NCBI RefSeq assembly: GCF_900108085.1
Contig: NZ_FNVR01000014.1
Coordinates: 1-64,000 of the forward strand
Direction: 5' to 3'
From: Algoriphagus boritolerans DSM 17298 = JCM 18970
Lineage (GTDB): Bacteria > Bacteroidota > Bacteroidia > Cytophagales > Cyclobacteriaceae
Length of the DNA: 64,000 bases
In this document: piece by piece, positions 1 through 8,980 of the stretch
Layout: each line of letters begins with the position of its first letter
Position numbering within the stretch: the stretch's first letter is position 1
Notes under the pieces: generated by a model
Databases searched by the model: none
What the model was told of the DNA's origin: nothing
What the model saw: only the letters and a program-made list of their open reading frames with translations
Position numbers and translations under genes: made by a program

Positions 1-60
1 GTAGGAATGGGCTATGAATTTGGTGAAATGTTCTATTGCCAGATAGACGATTTCTACTAA
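1..60 (+). CDS. 3' end of an unidentified gene (cut by window start)
   Basis: Frame 1 is open from the first base to a TAA at 58-60 and encodes a C-terminal tail ending in GEMFYCQIDDFY. The residue mix is that of a folded protein tail rather than random sequence. I do not recognise the family from 19 residues. It runs towards the minus-strand oxidoreductase, so the two genes are convergent with about 110 bases between them. Confidence 0.5.
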   Translation, partial: VGMGYEFGEMFYCQIDDFY

Positions 61-169
61 AAGTAGCAATCACGATGCTACAGCAACAAATAATTCTATT
101 TTTCAAAATAAAAATCTATAAAAAAGCGGTTAAAAAAAAAGCCCGAATTCGATTCCAGGCTTTTGAAAG

Positions 170-1288
170 TTACTTTTTGCTAATCGTGAAATCGGGGAGG
201 TATTTGATTTTTCCGCCTTCCATCGCCGATTCGTGGGCCAAAATCCCCACACAGGTGATATTGGCAGATTGCCTTGCATCCGGATAGGGTGCACGACCCT
301 CGGTCAGGGCATTCAAAAACTCGTTGACCAAGTGGGGATGCGATCCTCCGTGTCCCGATCCCTGAATGAAGGACAAGTGCTGATTCTCATCGCTATCATA
401 GACACCCCGGGTGGTGAAGGAAGCAATTTCAGCCGGAAGCAAATGCGCATAATCCGGGATTTTGACTTTCTCAGGCACTTCTCCGGTATGAATCACGGAG
501 TCCTCATGCTCGATCAGGGTCCACTCAAAGGACTTTTTGGAGCCATAGACATCGAAGCTTTCACGGTACTGTCTTGCCGTATTGAATAGGGAACGGGTCA
601 CTTCTGCAGCAAGATCAGAGTCTTTGAGCTTGATGTGGCAGGTCTCGATCGCGAATGGGGAACCGTACTTTGGAATCAGGTTTTCGTCGATTCGACCCGA
701 ACCCAGGCAAGAGACGTATTCCGCCTGTCCCTTGGGCAAAGCCAACACAGGCCCTACGCAGTGCGTCGCATAGTGCATGGGAGGGAGGCCTTCCCAATAG
801 CCCGGCCAACCGGCCATTTCCTGCTGATGGGAAGCTCTCAGGAATTGGATTTTGCCCAATTCACCTTTCTCATACAGTTCCTTGACAAATAGAAATTCCC
901 GGCTGTAGATCACCGTTTCCATCATCATGTAAGTCAATCCGGTTCGTTCCGTTTCCTCTACGATCGCCCGGCATTCCTCGACGGTCGTGGCCATCGGTAC
1001 GGTACAGGCGACGTGTTTTCCTGCACGCAGGGCCTTCAGGGACTGTTCTGCATGATTTTGGATCGGGGTATTGATGTGAACTGCATCGATATTGGGGTCT
1101 TTTAGCAGCTCGTCATAGTCGGTGTAGACTTTTTCGATGCCGAAAGCTTTCCCGATTTCTTCCGCCTTTTCTTTGTTTCGCTGGCAAATCGCATACATGT
1201 TCGCCAAGGGGTGTTTTTGATAAATCGGGATGAATTCGGCTCCGAATCCCAGTCCGATGATGGCGATGTTGATTGGTTTTTTGCTCAT
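170..1288 (-). CDS. Gfo/Idh/MocA family protein with altered catalytic motif
   Basis: This 372-residue protein is a Gfo/Idh/MocA-type NAD(P)-binding protein. The N-terminus has the Rossmann fold glycine motif (IIGLGFGAEF, residues 10-19), followed by the usual segment ending GKHVACTVPMA. In most family members this last motif reads EKP, whose Lys is catalytic; here it is TVP, so the Lys is missing. A GHGGSHPHLV segment near the C-terminus recalls the Gly-His-rich loop of GH109-type NAD-dependent glycosidases. No signal peptide is seen, so it should be cytoplasmic. It lies downstream of, and on the same strand as, an epimerase-like TIM barrel and a large ThuA/dehydrogenase lipoprotein, which suggests a carbohydrate catabolic unit. 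The substrate is unknown. Confidence 0.9.
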   Translation of the reverse strand: MSKKPINIAIIGLGFGAEFIPIYQKHPLANMYAICQRNKEKAEEIGKAFGIEKVYTDYDELLKDPNIDAVHINTPIQNHAEQSLKALRAGKHVACTVPMATTVEECRAIVEETERTGLTYMMMETVIYSREFLFVKELYEKGELGKIQFLRASHQQEMAGWPGYWEGLPPMHYATHCVGPVLALPKGQAEYVSCLGSGRIDENLIPKYGSPFAIETCHIKLKDSDLAAEVTRSLFNTARQYRESFDVYGSKKSFEWTLIEHEDSVIHTGEVPEKVKIPDYAHLLPAEIASFTTRGVYDSDENQHLSFIQGSGHGGSHPHLVNEFLNALTEGRAPYPDARQSANITCVGILAHESAMEGGKIKYLPDFTISKK

Positions 1289-1492
1289 GGGTAGATAGTG
1301 TTTTGGGTTTTTATAATACTTTGGAGCTTAGGAAGCAGGGGAGTTAGGAAGTAGAGAAGACCGGTGTCGGATGTCCGATGGATTTGTCACCCAGAGCACT
1401 TGAGAGACGAGAGTCTGGAAATCGAAGGGTTCTCGTACCGTCAGACTCCCGTCTGCCGGGTGCCCGGACTGACAAAAATTTGCGTGTTAGAT
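1289..1492. other. Intergenic stretch with inverted repeats
   Basis: This 204-base gap separates two genes that are on the same strand. It is richer in GC than most gaps in the window and contains several inverted repeats, for example CCGGGTGCCCGG flanked by GTCAG and CTGAC near 1440-1475, and CCAGA/TCTGG near 1391-1418. No coding potential is supported. It may be a degenerate palindromic repeat or a processing or termination region between the two genes. Confidence 0.35.
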
Positions 1493-2353
1493 TTATTCCC
1501 TCGCCCATTTTTTAAGGAACTCGAGCCCTTCTTTGGCAAAGCCATCCTGAGACGGGACCAAAGGTTTCCAGATGCATACCGCTCCGGCTAATTCTTTCAC
1601 CTCAGGGGTAAAGCTTTCGATGGAAATCACCCCCTGGTAATTGATTGCTTCCAAGCCACGCTTCCATGCTGCCCAATTGGTCTGTCCGGTACCGGGAGTG
1701 CCTCGATAGTTTTCTGATACCTGCACGTGAATGAGTTTGTCCCCGACCGTTTTGATCGCATGTTCGATGCTGGGCTCCTCGATATTCATGTGAAAACCAT
1801 CCAAAATCGCCTTGGCCTGTGGTTCGTTGATATCGGTGATCAATTGCATCAATTCATCGGCAGTATTGATCAGGTCGGTTTCAAAGCGGTTTAGGCTTTC
1901 GATCGCGATTTCCAAGCCGAATTCACCTGCACGGTGGCAAACTTTACGAAGGTTGGTGACCGCGCGATTCCATTCGATTTTCTTTTGCTCGGGCGAGATC
2001 AAGCGGGCTTTTCCCACGGCCGAATACATCGGGCCAGCCACAAATCCGGCTCCCAATTCAGCGGCGATTTCAAAGCAGGCATCGAGGTAGTCAAAGCAGG
2101 TTTGGTGAAAGGCCGGATCCTCATGGGTCAGGTCCCGACTCGTGCCGAAAGCGCCGCAGATAACGGGGCGGAGGTCATGATCCGCAAGTGCCTTCTTTAC
2201 CAAATCCACGTCAACCAATGCGGGATCTTCCACAGGAATCTCCACCGCATCGTAGCCGTAGCTTTTGATTTTGGGAAAAAGGGTGACTGTTTCTTTATTG
2301 AAAGGCGAGGTCCAAAGCCAGGTACTGACTGCAAATGTTACATTCAATGCCAT
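1493..2353 (-). CDS. Sugar phosphate isomerase/epimerase, ketose 3-epimerase-like
   Basis: This 286-residue protein is a xylose-isomerase-like TIM barrel of the kind seen in D-tagatose/D-psicose 3-epimerases. The segment IAIESLNRFETDLINT carries the metal-binding Glu and the conserved NRFE motif. ILDGFHMNIEE supplies the Asp and His ligands, and VISIESF near the C-terminus supplies the last Glu. Length and motif order fit the family. It is cytoplasmic and ends just 3 bases after the stop of the upstream ThuA lipoprotein gene begins, so it is very probably co-transcribed with it. Related TIM-barrel proteins also act as hydratases in 3-keto-glycoside pathways, so epimerase is the best but not the only reading. 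Confidence 0.87.
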   Translation of the reverse strand: MALNVTFAVSTWLWTSPFNKETVTLFPKIKSYGYDAVEIPVEDPALVDVDLVKKALADHDLRPVICGAFGTSRDLTHEDPAFHQTCFDYLDACFEIAAELGAGFVAGPMYSAVGKARLISPEQKKIEWNRAVTNLRKVCHRAGEFGLEIAIESLNRFETDLINTADELMQLITDINEPQAKAILDGFHMNIEEPSIEHAIKTVGDKLIHVQVSENYRGTPGTGQTNWAAWKRGLEAINYQGVISIESFTPEVKELAGAVCIWKPLVPSQDGFAKEGLEFLKKWARE

Positions 2354-2355
2354 GA

Positions 2356-5300
2356 TTACTCTACTTTCATGATTCCGTTCATGATTCTCCAGTGGCCCGG
2401 TACGGTACAGACGAATGGATACTCTCCGGGCTCAGTAGGGGCGGTAAAGACGATAGACTCCCGTCCCTCCGGATCCACCAGGAGGGTTGCGGCAATCACC
2501 TGAGGAATCTTAGGAACGTAATTTTGCTCGGCGCCTTTTGGATCACGGGCCAAAGCGTCCGCTGCTTCTCCGATGGCATCCATTGATCCTTTTTGACCGA
2601 TCACCAGGTTGTGCTGCATGAAATCCGGGTTTTCGAAATCAATCGTAACCTGAGAACCTGCCTTCACGGTGAAGGTGGCCAGGGTGAATTTCATCTCATG
2701 GGGAATCACGCCCAATTTGATCAGCGTGGTGCCATTGGCCGAGGTAGTGGAACTGCCGACATCAGCCATCATTTGAATATCCGAGCCGGGTTTTTTCAGG
2801 GCAAGGGTTGATTTGTTGCTGATTCTGCCTGAAAACATCCAACCTCCTTCATATTTTCCAACTTGGTTCCTTGAGTCGTTTTGACCGACACGAACACGTC
2901 TGGGAGTCAGTTCTGCTGCGAAAAGTCCTTTGGTTTTAGCCTTTCCGATTTCTTCACCGTTGATCATCAAAGTCATGCTTCCATCCTCCACAAGTGTAGC
3001 ATCGATGGTGAATTGCTCCTCAGGCAGTCCTTTTTTGGAACTGATCAGGGTGAGTTTTTCATCCTGAGCCACCGCAAAGTGAAGTTTGTCTTCAAAGATG
3101 TATAAGCTGTAGCCATTGGTGCCATTTCCATGGGCTATTAAAATTCCGTCCAGTGGGTTGTTGCCCTTGGAGACAATCATTCGGATGGCAATTTCCTTTC
3201 CGGCTACTTCCGGTGGGAAAAGAATGGAGTTTCTGGAATCCAGGGGATATTGCTCTGCCACCAAGCTTCGACTGATTCGATCTGCCAAGGACATTTCAGC
3301 TTCCCCTCCAGCCTGAAGGGCGGCTTTGTTGTCCCGTTTTGCAAACTCTGTAGGATGTGATAAAACAGCTGCGAATATCGCCTGCGGCAAATATGCATCG
3401 GTTCCATTGTCTGCTGCATCAGCCGATTTGACCAATTCCTTGGCCGCATCTTCATTGAATGGCATCTCCGACAAGGTCAGGAACGCATATTTCCGCGCAT
3501 GAAGATCAGGATCGCTCAGGAGGTTGGAAGCCATAATAGCTTTCAGCGAAGTTTCGGTACGGGGAATAACCCGCAGGGCATTTTTTCTGACGGCTCCGGA
3601 GGGGTGACGAAGGGCCTTTTCCACCACTTGCTCCGCCTCTCTATTTTCTCCGTTCAGTTCACCCAGGCCATGCAAAGTCCAAAGGGCGTGGATCGCAGGC
3701 GCATTCAACCCGATCTCATCTACCGACTGATCTCCGATGATTTTATACAGTTCGGGCAGGACTTCTTTGTTTTTGGTCTCTACGATCAATCGCTGTGCGG
3801 TCAATCTCCAAAACATGTTTTCACTTTTCAAGGCAGAAATCAATTCGCTTGAACTTGCATCCTTCAGGTCAAAGGTTTGGGAATCTTCTCCGCCTTTGTA
3901 GACCAATCTGTAGATCCGTCCGTGCTTACTATCCCGGAGAGGGTTGATGTAGGCGTTTCCTGCGCCATTTTCAAAACCCCTCGGAGTGGGGTTGTGCTGA
4001 ATGATAAAATTGTACCAATCGGCCACCCAAAGTGCGCCATCAGGCCCCACTTCGGCATGAACAGGGGAGAACCATTCGTCCGAACTTGCCAGAATATTAA
4101 ATCCGTTTTTCTCCTTGAATCCCGAACCGTCCGGGTTGATGATTGCATTGTGAAGGACACGGCCTGTTGGCTCTGCCACGAAGGCGATTTTGTTCCAGTA
4201 GTTTTTGGGAAAGCTTCTTGCGGTGTAGAAATTATGCCCTGCAGCCGCAGTATAGCTTCCATGCCAGTCTACCTGTCTCAAGAAGGGAGTGAGGTGCGGC
4301 ATATCATAGTGGGAATCGATGCCGTGAACCGTGTTGGCGGATCCTTGGAACACAGGACGCTTCAGGTAGTTATTTGCCATGGAAAAATACACACTGTGCT
4401 GTCCGTTGGCCGTGGAGATGAAGATTTCGAAGTCTTCGGTGAAACCCAATCCCCAGGTGTTGTTGGACGTATTTCCCAAATATTCCATGTTTTCACCACT
4501 GGGATCAAATCGGTACACGCCCTGTCCAAACTGGTGACTTACACCACTTACTTCGCCATTGAATCCTGAATAGCCCAATACGCCCCAGATTTTATTGTCA
4601 AATCCGTATTTCAGATTGGAGGGTCCGGCGTGGGTATCGCTTTTGCCCCAGCCTGTCATGATTACTTCTCTGACATCGGCTACGTTATCGCCATCGGTAT
4701 CTTTCAAAAAGACAAAGTCAGGTGCCATGGAGATCAAAATCCCTCCATTTACAGCCATAATGGAGGTGGGAATATTCAGATTATCTGCGAAAACAGTCAC
4801 TTTATCGGCCTTGCCATCACCGTCCGTGTCTTCGAGAATTTTGATTTTATCGCTTCCTCCTTCTTTTCTGACTTCATTTGGGTAGTCAGTGGTCTCGATT
4901 ACGTAAAGTTTTCCACGCTCATCCCAAGCCATCGCCATAGGATTGATGATCATCGGCTCTGAGGCAAAAAGCTGCAATTCAAATCCAACAGGCACCTGAA
5001 CCAATTTCATACTTTGCTCCGGCGTAAGCGGAAGCTGGTAGCGGGGAGCGGGGTCGCGTTTTTCGTAGTTTGGAATTTCTGCATCCTGAAATTCAGGAGT
5101 GGGAATCTCATAAGCAGCCAGAAGCTCATTGACTTGGTCACCGACGGCCCATAGGATACCGTTGGCTACGAGATTTTGGAATTCTTTCTTTTCCCAGGTT
5201 TTCTCATTGTGTCCATAGGCAGTGTAGAACACGCGGCCTTTGCCCTCATTTCTTACCCAGGTGTAAGGCTCTCTTTTGTCGCCTTCCACTCGCTCCATGA

Positions 5301-5859
5301 GAACATGCTTGTCAGGGTTTACCTTGGAATGAACGTAAGTTTCATCCCAAGTCTCAAATTCCTGAATTCCAGCCATCACCGGGTGATCGGCATCGATGAT
5401 GTCGACTATGAAATCCCCCGTACCGTGACTGCTAAACTGTCCTCCGACAGCACTCACGAACCAGTCTGAATTTCTAAAACAAAAAGAAGCGGAATGAATG
5501 GGAATCAGTGCTTTTCCGCCCTGAATGTAATCCTTCAGCGCTTTCTCATGCTCAGGTGAGATCTCATCATAATTTGCATAGATCATCAAGCCGTCGTAAT
5601 TGTTCAGCGTCACCTCATTCAGATCATTGATATCTGTCGTGTAGGTGAGGTTGATGCCTTTTTGGAAAAGGGGAGTTTCCAGATACATCATCAACTTCTC
5701 AGAGTTGTGATTTTCTTTTTCATGTCCCAAGACGAGGATTTCTACCCGTCGCGGTTCAGTCATGGAAAGGAAATTTTGTTTTTTACTGCAGGAAATAACT
5801 AAAGTGAGTGCAGTGACTAGCAGAAGGTAAAACCTTCGGTGTTTTTTTAAATTGGTCAT
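2356..5859 (-). CDS. Multidomain lipoprotein: ThuA, PVC-type dehydrogenase, HEAT, LamG-like, azurin-like
   Basis: This is a 1167-residue exported lipoprotein (lipobox LVISC near residue 24). Domains in order are: a ThuA-like glutamine-amidotransferase-fold domain (about 38-245), a beta-propeller resembling the PVC-type membrane-bound dehydrogenase family (about 285-640, starting PVGFELQLFASEP), HEAT-like repeats (about 660-800), a LamG-like beta-sandwich (about 860-1020), and a C-terminal cupredoxin domain. The last has copper ligands at azurin spacing: His1083, Cys1151, His1156, Met1160 (C-x4-H-x3-M). ThuA-like domains are linked to trehalose or keto-sugar use; the copper domain suggests electron transfer. 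I see no haem CXXCH motif. It heads the cluster with the epimerase and Gfo/Idh/MocA gene, and is divergent from an AraC regulator. Confidence 0.88.
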   Translation of the reverse strand: MTNLKKHRRFYLLLVTALTLVISCSKKQNFLSMTEPRRVEILVLGHEKENHNSEKLMMYLETPLFQKGINLTYTTDINDLNEVTLNNYDGLMIYANYDEISPEHEKALKDYIQGGKALIPIHSASFCFRNSDWFVSAVGGQFSSHGTGDFIVDIIDADHPVMAGIQEFETWDETYVHSKVNPDKHVLMERVEGDKREPYTWVRNEGKGRVFYTAYGHNEKTWEKKEFQNLVANGILWAVGDQVNELLAAYEIPTPEFQDAEIPNYEKRDPAPRYQLPLTPEQSMKLVQVPVGFELQLFASEPMIINPMAMAWDERGKLYVIETTDYPNEVRKEGGSDKIKILEDTDGDGKADKVTVFADNLNIPTSIMAVNGGILISMAPDFVFLKDTDGDNVADVREVIMTGWGKSDTHAGPSNLKYGFDNKIWGVLGYSGFNGEVSGVSHQFGQGVYRFDPSGENMEYLGNTSNNTWGLGFTEDFEIFISTANGQHSVYFSMANNYLKRPVFQGSANTVHGIDSHYDMPHLTPFLRQVDWHGSYTAAAGHNFYTARSFPKNYWNKIAFVAEPTGRVLHNAIINPDGSGFKEKNGFNILASSDEWFSPVHAEVGPDGALWVADWYNFIIQHNPTPRGFENGAGNAYINPLRDSKHGRIYRLVYKGGEDSQTFDLKDASSSELISALKSENMFWRLTAQRLIVETKNKEVLPELYKIIGDQSVDEIGLNAPAIHALWTLHGLGELNGENREAEQVVEKALRHPSGAVRKNALRVIPRTETSLKAIMASNLLSDPDLHARKYAFLTLSEMPFNEDAAKELVKSADAADNGTDAYLPQAIFAAVLSHPTEFAKRDNKAALQAGGEAEMSLADRISRSLVAEQYPLDSRNSILFPPEVAGKEIAIRMIVSKGNNPLDGILIAHGNGTNGYSLYIFEDKLHFAVAQDEKLTLISSKKGLPEEQFTIDATLVEDGSMTLMINGEEIGKAKTKGLFAAELTPRRVRVGQNDSRNQVGKYEGGWMFSGRISNKSTLALKKPGSDIQMMADVGSSTTSANGTTLIKLGVIPHEMKFTLATFTVKAGSQVTIDFENPDFMQHNLVIGQKGSMDAIGEAADALARDPKGAEQNYVPKIPQVIAATLLVDPEGRESIVFTAPTEPGEYPFVCTVPGHWRIMNGIMKVE

Positions 5860-5954
5860 GCTTTGGGCTTACAAATTTTTACTTGCTAATATCTTCTTTT
5901 AAAGCGAAGAAAAACTTACTGTTTTACCTTGATTTATGACTGTTTTTTATCAAT

Positions 5955-6872
5955 TTGAAAATATATTTTGACCAAAAAGAGCAGAAATCAGTGAAAACCC
6001 CTTTGCAGAAATCCAGAATACCTGAAGGTAAAGCTTTTATTATCATAGAATTGATAGCACCTTTTTTCGATGTCAACTGGCATTTCCATTCGGAATATCA
6101 ATTATTCACCGTATTGAAGGGTACAGGGACACGTTTCATAGGAGATCACATGCAAAACTTCAAGGAAGGAGATATGGTTTTGACAGGCCCTGATCTGCCA
6201 CATCTCTGGAAAAATGACAAAACCTACCAGGATCCGGAGAATAAGAAAGGTGTCCATGGAGTGGTGATCTACTTTCCTGACAATTTTCTGCTTAACTCGG
6301 TTTTTCGGCTGGACGAATTTGAGATGATCGCTGCCATGCTCAAAAAATCGCTGCGTGGCATAGAGATAACCGGTAAAACCAATCAGGCAATACGGGAAAT
6401 GATGATCGAATTATTGCATTTAAAGGGAGGGAACAGTATCATCCACCTATTGAAAATCCTTCAGGTAATTGCTGATTCTTCGGATTGTAAGCTTATCGCG
6501 GACGCTGCATATATCAATACGAATAAGGAGTCTGAAAAAGATCGGATGGGGCATGTCTATGAATATGTAATGCAAAATTACCAGGGAAAAGTAACCTTGG
6601 AGGAGGCAGCGCAAATCTCAAACTTATCCGTTTCAGCCTTTAGCCGGTTTTTCAAATCAAGAGTGAATAAGTCATTTTCTGATTTCCTGACAGACGTTAG
6701 GATTTCTCATGCCTGCAAACTTTTACATGAGACTAATCTCAATATCAGCGAGATATCCTATGACTGCGGATTTTACACGCTTTCCAACTTCAACAAGCTC
6801 TTTAAAGAGCGGATCAAAATGACCCCGATTCAATATCGTAGAGAGTTTCTTCAAACTTTTGCGGCAGGCTAA
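5955..6872 (+). CDS. AraC family transcriptional regulator
   Basis: This 305-residue regulator has an N-terminal cupin sensor (WHFHSEYQLFTVLKGTGTRF, about residues 38-57) and a C-terminal double helix-turn-helix of AraC type (about 200-300, with EEAAQISNLSVSAFSRFFK and ISYDCGFYTLSNFNKLFK). The start is a TTG. The nearest upstream ATG, at 5936, is out of frame, and the TTG start gives the usual cupin N-terminus. It is divergently transcribed from the ThuA/epimerase/oxidoreductase cluster with a 95-base spacer, so it probably controls that cluster in response to a sugar-derived ligand. That regulatory link is inferred from position only. Confidence 0.9.
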   Translation: MKIYFDQKEQKSVKTPLQKSRIPEGKAFIIIELIAPFFDVNWHFHSEYQLFTVLKGTGTRFIGDHMQNFKEGDMVLTGPDLPHLWKNDKTYQDPENKKGVHGVVIYFPDNFLLNSVFRLDEFEMIAAMLKKSLRGIEITGKTNQAIREMMIELLHLKGGNSIIHLLKILQVIADSSDCKLIADAAYINTNKESEKDRMGHVYEYVMQNYQGKVTLEEAAQISNLSVSAFSRFFKSRVNKSFSDFLTDVRISHACKLLHETNLNISEISYDCGFYTLSNFNKLFKERIKMTPIQYRREFLQTFAAG

Positions 6873-6895
6873 CTCAAATCAGGCTTTGAGTTTTT
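6871..6895 (+). terminator. Intrinsic terminator after the AraC gene
   Basis: AACTCAAA and TTTGAGTT (6871-6878 and 6885-6892) form an 8-bp hairpin followed by a T run. It overlaps the stop codons of the convergent AraC and LytTR genes, which are only 6 bases apart. On the opposite strand there is no T run, so it should act on the AraC transcript. Confidence 0.55.
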
Positions 6896-7556
6896 CCGCT
6901 ACCTGATCCAGGTAGGATGAACTTACCGGAACGGGGAATCCCTGAAGGTGGAGTTGGTGTTTTTCCACCTTGCTCACAAGATTCTTATTTGCCAGAAAAG
7001 ACCGGTGCGTACGGATAAAGAAGGAGGGGAGCAGCTTCTCGATTTCTGACAGTGTCATTCTGCTCATGACTTTTTGGTCGGTCAATTGAAACGTCACGTA
7101 ATTCCCCTGCGCCTCGCAGTACAGCAAATCAGAAAAATCAACCCGGATCTGCCCCTCACTGGTTTTGACAAAGAGGAAAGCCGGTTCATTTTTGGGTTGA
7201 AGCTCAATCCATTCCTGCGCTTTTTGGCAGGCTTTGAGAAAGCGGCTGAGATTAAACGGTTTGAGCAAATAGTCTAAGGCATCGAGTTCAAATCCCTTCA
7301 CCGCATAATCCGAATAAGCTGTGGTGAAAATGACCACGGTCTCCTTGGGAAGGAGTGCCGCAAGGTCAATCCCCGAAATATCCGGCATATTTATATCCAA
7401 AAAAACCAGCTGAATTGACTCGTTCTTAAGGTATTCCAAGCCTGTGATAGGATTGGTAAAAGTGGCCTTTAGGTCCAAAAAAGGCACTTTGGAAGCGTGG
7501 GACTTGACCACTTCCAAGGCGTAGGATTCATCGTCAATGGCGATAGCCGAAATCAT
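6879..7556 (-). CDS. LytTR family response regulator
   Basis: This 225-residue response regulator has an N-terminal receiver domain and a C-terminal LytTR DNA-binding domain. The receiver shows the acidic pair in AIDDES, the phospho-acceptor Asp in VFLDINMPDISG, the Thr in FTTAYSDYAVKGF and the Lys in DYLLKPF. The LytTR part spans about 125-225 and includes FIRTHRSFLANKN. Its ATG overlaps the stop of the upstream histidine kinase by 4 bases (ATGA), so the two are translationally coupled and form a LytS/LytT-like two-component system. The target genes cannot be told from the sequence. Confidence 0.95.
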   Translation of the reverse strand: MISAIAIDDESYALEVVKSHASKVPFLDLKATFTNPITGLEYLKNESIQLVFLDINMPDISGIDLAALLPKETVVIFTTAYSDYAVKGFELDALDYLLKPFNLSRFLKACQKAQEWIELQPKNEPAFLFVKTSEGQIRVDFSDLLYCEAQGNYVTFQLTDQKVMSRMTLSEIEKLLPSFFIRTHRSFLANKNLVSKVEKHQLHLQGFPVPVSSSYLDQVAEKLKA

Positions 7557-8980
7557 TTTGTGTTGATTTGGATGGAAAGATGAACAAAGAAATCGGTGTC
7601 ATTGGCAATAATATTCAGTTGATGCCGATCCGGATAGACCAGCTGAAGCCGACTTTTTACGTTTTCCAAGCCGATTCCGGATTCTTCACGGGATTGCTCG
7701 GAAGCTGGCTTGTCAGGATGGACACTATTGACCAAGTCCAGGTGAACCGAACCGGCAATGCATCTCAAATTAAGCCGAATCCATGATTTTTCCTTCGATG
7801 AGATTCCATGTTTGAAGGCATTTTCCACAAAAGGAATCAGGAGCATGGGTGCGATCTCGCCGGCACATTGATTTTCGTTGATTTGGAATTCTGTTTCAAG
7901 ATTTGCCTGAGCTCCAAACCGTAGCATCTGCAGATCGAGGTAATTTCGAAGGTAATTGATCTCCCGCGAAAGCGGGATTCTGGGCAGCTGATTCTCATGA
8001 AGCATGAAGCGCATCATGTCGCCAAGCTTCTGGATGCCGTCTGAGGTTTTTTCCGCATTTTCTATCAGCGAACTCGCATAGAGTGTATTCAGGGCATTGA
8101 AGAGAAAGTGCGGATTGATCTGGGAGCGAAGGAAGTCCATGCTGGCATTGCCTTGGTTTACCTGCGTAGAAAGTGAGGTGATCTGACCAATGTAGGAATC
8201 GTATTTTTTGAAAATCAGGGAAGTCAAGGGGAAAAAGATCAGCTGGATAAAAGCCACCGATCCCAAACCCCCGATCATAAAAATCTCTTCCTGATTATTT
8301 TCTGCAGAAATGATTAGGAATACCAAAAGGATTACCGCCATCAGGCTCCAATTGTACCACCTCGCTTGCTTGATTTTTCCGGCTTTTCTTTTCCCATAGA
8401 CCAAATGGAAGTTGAAAAGACTGGCGATAAAAATGACCGGAAGGAAAAAAGCGAAAATAATCGCCGGACCGTGACTGGAAATAGGTTCAAGCTGGATCAG
8501 GCAGAACAGCGTGAAAAGGTATCCAATAATCAGTCTAATGATATTATAGAGTTGAAAATCCCGGACTTTGGGAGGGGTGAGGGCTTGGCTTAAAACATGT
8601 GCTGCCAACAGATAGCAGATATAAAGAACGATGGTTCCCAAATAGAAAGCCGGAAAAGGGGCTTTGATCAGGTCGGAATTGAAACCAAAGAGGGCGATAA
8701 TTCCAAAGGAAATAATTCCTGTAAAAACCGTCCAGACGATAGATGGCCACTTGTTGATATCCTTTTCAAACTTGGGTATCAGCACCATGTGAATCAAGTG
8801 AAATGCACCATAAATGGCTGCCAGAATCAGCAATCGGCTCGAAAATCTAAAAATATCATAACCTGAATCACTGTGAAATGAAGGGCGGTGGCCAAACAGC
8901 ACAAACAAAAATGCGGTCAATATCGCAGTGGTGACCATCCACCATTCGACTTGTCGAAAATCTAGACTTTTGGATTGCAT
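7553..8980 (-). CDS. LytS-type membrane sensor histidine kinase
   Basis: This protein has about 475 residues when started at the ATG at 8980 (MQSKSLDFRQVEWW). The frame is open further upstream, to 9196, but that stretch is Cys- and Lys-rich, lacks kinase or membrane features and is probably not translated. The N-terminal half carries about eight hydrophobic helices. A cytoplasmic kinase module of the His_kinase (YehU/LytS) family follows, with SQINPHFLFNALNTLY carrying the phospho-acceptor His, and an ATPase region with PMLLIPFVENAFKHG and GIGLENVKSRL. It overlaps the downstream LytTR regulator by 4 bases. The stimulus is unknown. Confidence 0.92.
   Translation of the reverse strand: MQSKSLDFRQVEWWMVTTAILTAFLFVLFGHRPSFHSDSGYDIFRFSSRLLILAAIYGAFHLIHMVLIPKFEKDINKWPSIVWTVFTGIISFGIIALFGFNSDLIKAPFPAFYLGTIVLYICYLLAAHVLSQALTPPKVRDFQLYNIIRLIIGYLFTLFCLIQLEPISSHGPAIIFAFFLPVIFIASLFNFHLVYGKRKAGKIKQARWYNWSLMAVILLVFLIISAENNQEEIFMIGGLGSVAFIQLIFFPLTSLIFKKYDSYIGQITSLSTQVNQGNASMDFLRSQINPHFLFNALNTLYASSLIENAEKTSDGIQKLGDMMRFMLHENQLPRIPLSREINYLRNYLDLQMLRFGAQANLETEFQINENQCAGEIAPMLLIPFVENAFKHGISSKEKSWIRLNLRCIAGSVHLDLVNSVHPDKPASEQSREESGIGLENVKSRLQLVYPDRHQLNIIANDTDFFVHLSIQINTK

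Noticed and set aside
3877-4569. 230-codon plus-strand ORF inside the ThuA/azurin lipoprotein gene
   Set aside because: It is antisense to a well-supported domain-bearing gene and has no recognisable motif; other long antisense frames (17108-17839, 38572-39282) were dropped for the same reason.
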